From a virus, in IMG/VR virus record IMGVR_UViG_3300028822_000279, positions 1 through 23,326 of that record: a stretch of 23,326 nt of DNA; one strand, given 5' to 3'. The notes beneath the pieces are model-generated. The model saw only the letters and a program-made list of their open reading frames with translations. It was not told the origin of the DNA and made no database searches. This document shows, in pieces, positions 21,435 through 23,326 of the stretch (its first letter is position 1; every line of letters starts with the position of its first letter). Made by a program: the position numbers and the translations under genes.

Positions 21435-22241
21435 ATGTACGACCTGAAGGTTGGCGGTGTAGCCGACCTCAGCCGCTCTGCGCTCTTTAGGACTCGGACG
21501 GTTAAGCGTGATGGTCTGTCCGGGCTGGTAGATGAGTCTAATAGGGTATTCCGGTCGACCTACTACCCCCTCTTATCAAGCGGGAGCATCACGCTCTACA
21601 CGAGCGGGTCTGTGGTTTCACCGTCGGATTATGCGGTGGACTATGAGACGGGGGCGGTTGTGTTTGAGACGGCCCCCGCTGTGCAGCCAGAGGCGGACTA
21701 CATCTATACACAACTGAGCGAAAGCCAGTTTATAGACATCCTGATGGCGGGTCTCGACGAGATGGAGGGTCGTTGGAATAGGGCGCTCGTCTTATCGAGC
21801 AACGCTGTAACCTATGTAGTGGCCACCAGGGACAGTGCCCACATCTATGTGGGCCTGAGGGCTGCGGATGACACCATGTCGGACCCCGTGTTCAGGGGGA
21901 CGACATTCTCTAACAGTCGGACACAGATTCGGCTCTTCATCGCCTGCTGCGAGTATGTGCTGTTGCAGATGCGGGCCGAAGATGCCGCTCCTAGCCTTTT
22001 CACTTTCCGAGAAGGAACCGGAGGCTTGATGGTGGACAAGTCTCGCATCCCCGCCAACATAGAACGAGCCCTCGAGCGCAAGGAGAAGCAACTGTCTCGA
22101 TTGATGGAGATCGCTCAGGGTGAATACTACGAGGCGGGAGAGCCTTGGGGTGGGTATGTGGCACCTGTGGTTACGGAGGAATACGAGGAGGTTTACGACT
22201 GGCAAGAGGAAGCCCGTGACGCAGACAGGAGAAGCAGCTAA
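21435..22241 (+). CDS. head-tail connector-like protein
   Basis: A 268-residue protein. Seen: a beta-rich N-terminus with a typical repeat-like part (SGSITLYTSGSVVSPSDYAVDYETGAVVFETAP), then a helical domain with QFIDILMAGLDEMEGRWNRAL and TQIRLFIACCEYVLLQM, and an acidic Tyr-rich tail (EEYEEVYDW). The position two genes after the capsid fits head-tail adaptor proteins (gp6/gp15-like), which have a compact helical core, but the N-terminal beta part is an extra. GGTGA precedes the ATG. The role is inferred from order. Confidence 0.55.
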   Translation: MYDLKVGGVADLSRSALFRTRTVKRDGLSGLVDESNRVFRSTYYPLLSSGSITLYTSGSVVSPSDYAVDYETGAVVFETAPAVQPEADYIYTQLSESQFIDILMAGLDEMEGRWNRALVLSSNAVTYVVATRDSAHIYVGLRAADDTMSDPVFRGTTFSNSRTQIRLFIACCEYVLLQMRAEDAAPSLFTFREGTGGLMVDKSRIPANIERALERKEKQLSRLMEIAQGEYYEAGEPWGGYVAPVVTEEYEEVYDWQEEARDADRRSS

Positions 22242-22243
22242 CT

Positions 22244-22699
22244 ATGTTTAACCCTTACGACAAGGTGCAGAATGAACAAGCTCTGCAAGAGATAGGTGCT
22301 GGCTACAGGCGATCAGGGGTCACTTTGCACTTTCCAACAGAGACCGAATGCACGGAGTCAGGATGTGGAAATGACCCGTTCACAGAGTCCAAGAAGAAGA
22401 TCGACTGCGTGGTCTGCAATGAGCACGGATATGTAGTGACTTGGAATGTTCAGACGATCTATTGTCGAGTGCGATGGATAGACCCGCTCAGGTACAGCGT
22501 CCAGATAGCCGCGGGCATGGAACTTGGTGATGTGCTACTTCACATTCGAAAGAACGACTACGGGACAGTCAAGCAAGTTTTGGACGACCCCAATGCGTAC
22601 ATCATAGTCGACGGCGAAAAGGTGAGACCGACGACGATTCAGCCTGAAGGAATAGGGGGCATAGATGGCTATGGTATCAAGGCAAACATCCATCCGTGA
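22244..22699 (+). CDS. head closure/joining-like protein with a Cys4 motif
   Basis: A 151-residue protein 2 nt after the preceding stop. Seen: four cysteines in a C-x4-C ... C-x2-C layout (ECTESGCGNDPFTESKKKIDCV-C..., residues about 36-58), which can hold a zinc ion, then a beta-rich body (VQTIYCRVRWIDPLRYSVQIAAG...GDVLLHIRKNDYG). Small beta proteins with such motifs occur in phage neck regions between connector and tail genes. AGGAG lies 11 nt before the ATG. The call rests on gene order and general build. Confidence 0.55.
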   Translation: MFNPYDKVQNEQALQEIGAGYRRSGVTLHFPTETECTESGCGNDPFTESKKKIDCVVCNEHGYVVTWNVQTIYCRVRWIDPLRYSVQIAAGMELGDVLLHIRKNDYGTVKQVLDDPNAYIIVDGEKVRPTTIQPEGIGGIDGYGIKANIHP

Positions 22700-22931
22700 A
22701 GTGAAGTTGGCTCGGGCCCATAAACTCTGCGTGAAGCGGATCATGGACACAGTAGACACCAGGACGGGCGGCGGCGACAAGGTTATCCGAGAGGCGGTCA
22801 TGGTAGAGTTGGCTGTTTTCCACCAGAAGGCCAACGAACTAATCAAGGATATCGAGGCTCACATCTTGGAGGAATTCTTTGATAGGGTGGATCAACTGGT
22901 ATGCCAATATGGGTCAACTTTCAGAACTTAA
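22665..22931 (+). CDS. small protein in the neck gene run, unknown role
   Basis: An 88-residue protein overlapping the previous gene by 35 nt and the next by 31 nt. Seen: a basic N-terminus, then a long helical part (VMVELAVFHQKANELIKDIEAHILEEFFDRV). ATG 22665 or 22671 could be the start. No family is recognised. In this position phages often encode small helical neck or tail-completion proteins. Confidence 0.5.
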   Translation: MAMVSRQTSIREVKLARAHKLCVKRIMDTVDTRTGGGDKVIREAVMVELAVFHQKANELIKDIEAHILEEFFDRVDQLVCQYGSTFRT

Positions 22932-23326
22932 CACGCCGGTTCACGCAATTGGATCAGCTCCTTGCGGAACCCGACCCGTTGCTTTTGGCCCTAGCTGAAA
23001 GACTACTCGCACATTTAGAAGTGAATACGCCAGTAGGGGCCACGGCCAACCTGAAAGAGGCGATGCTCAAGGTAAGAGGTCCTTACGATGTGCCCGGCGG
23101 CAGGGCTATCGGCATCGGGGATATGTCGATGTTGATAGACCCTACTATCAAGGCCCCGCCCCACACAATCAAGAGTTTCTTGATCTGGTATGCCAAGCAG
23201 TATGAGGCAGAGAGGAGACAACGGCGGAGAGAGGCGAGGAAACTCGAGTACGAGAGGCGCAGGCTGGCAAGGGAGTTTGAAGCCAGGAAGATCTCTGAGC
23301 GGATCTTCAGAATCAATGTTCGACTC
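22901..23326 (+). CDS. HK97 gp10-like neck/tail-completion protein, cut by the window end
   Basis: An open frame from ATG 22901 to the right edge (142 codons, no stop seen). Seen: a Leu-rich helix (QLDQLLAEPDPLLLALAERL), then VNTPVGATANLKEAM, which resembles the TPVDTGNLR motif of gp10/tail-completion proteins that lock the neck, then DVPGGRAIGIGDMSM and a very basic Arg/Glu-rich helix near the end. AACTGGT precedes the ATG, a weak ribosome-binding site, but the overlap with the preceding gene suggests coupled translation. It is not a complete gene here. Confidence 0.6.
   Translation, partial: MPIWVNFQNLTRRFTQLDQLLAEPDPLLLALAERLLAHLEVNTPVGATANLKEAMLKVRGPYDVPGGRAIGIGDMSMLIDPTIKAPPHTIKSFLIWYAKQYEAERRQRRREARKLEYERRRLAREFEARKISERIFRINVRL

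Noticed and set aside
1-23326. CRISPR array, insertion sequence, integrase or att site
   Set aside because: No regular spaced repeats, no transposase or integrase motifs and no flanking direct repeats of the accessory block were found by eye.

Overview
This window looks like part of the genome of a tailed double-stranded DNA virus (or a prophage) with a HK97-type head. Every gene I accept is on the + strand, and genes are packed tightly with short overlaps and strong Shine-Dalgarno sites. The head-assembly genes come in the usual order: small terminase, large terminase, portal fused to a MuF-like tail, [inserted block], prohead protease/scaffold, decoration protein, major capsid protein, then head-tail connector genes running off the right edge. 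The host is probably a Gram-positive-like or monoderm lineage. The Pro/Thr/Glu-rich linker after the lipobox of the solute-binding lipoprotein is typical of Chloroflexota (Anaerolineae-like) transport lipoproteins, so I infer a Chloroflexota host with moderate confidence.

Layout. 1-289: non-coding leader with a stem-loop and a sigma70-type promoter. 290-932: RusA-like resolvase and a small LuxR-type HTH protein. 965-1482: tRNA-Thr(TGT), a tiny membrane protein, tRNA-Tyr(GTA). 1496-3747: terminase subunits. 3748-4119: a regulatory gap with palindromes, a near-consensus promoter and a tRNA-like RNA whose two ends look like a class II tRNA but whose anticodon region is replaced by about 80 extra bases. 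4120-6324: portal-MuF fusion. 6348-17263: an accessory block of about 11 kb. 17269-17480: a self-contained transcription unit (promoter, structured RNA or 40-codon mini-gene, intrinsic terminator). 17508-23326: capsid and connector genes.

The accessory block is the unusual part. It sits between portal and prohead protease, which are normally neighbours. It carries four glycosyltransferase-like proteins, a SpsF-type cytidylyltransferase, two SAM methyltransferases, an HNH endonuclease with 15-residue repeats, small zinc-ribbon and membrane proteins, and a complete-looking set of one solute-binding lipoprotein plus two MalF/MalG-type permeases of a carbohydrate ABC importer, but no ATPase. All are co-directional and most overlap or nearly touch, so the importer appears to be embedded in the viral operon rather than being a flanking host segment. 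The working model is that the virus rebuilds the host (or virion) surface glycan and at the same time alters host sugar uptake by borrowing a host MalK-like ATPase. That functional link is inference.

The protease/scaffold gene contains two strong internal ribosome-binding sites in frame, which suggests nested production of a middle-plus-scaffold protein and a separate scaffold protein.
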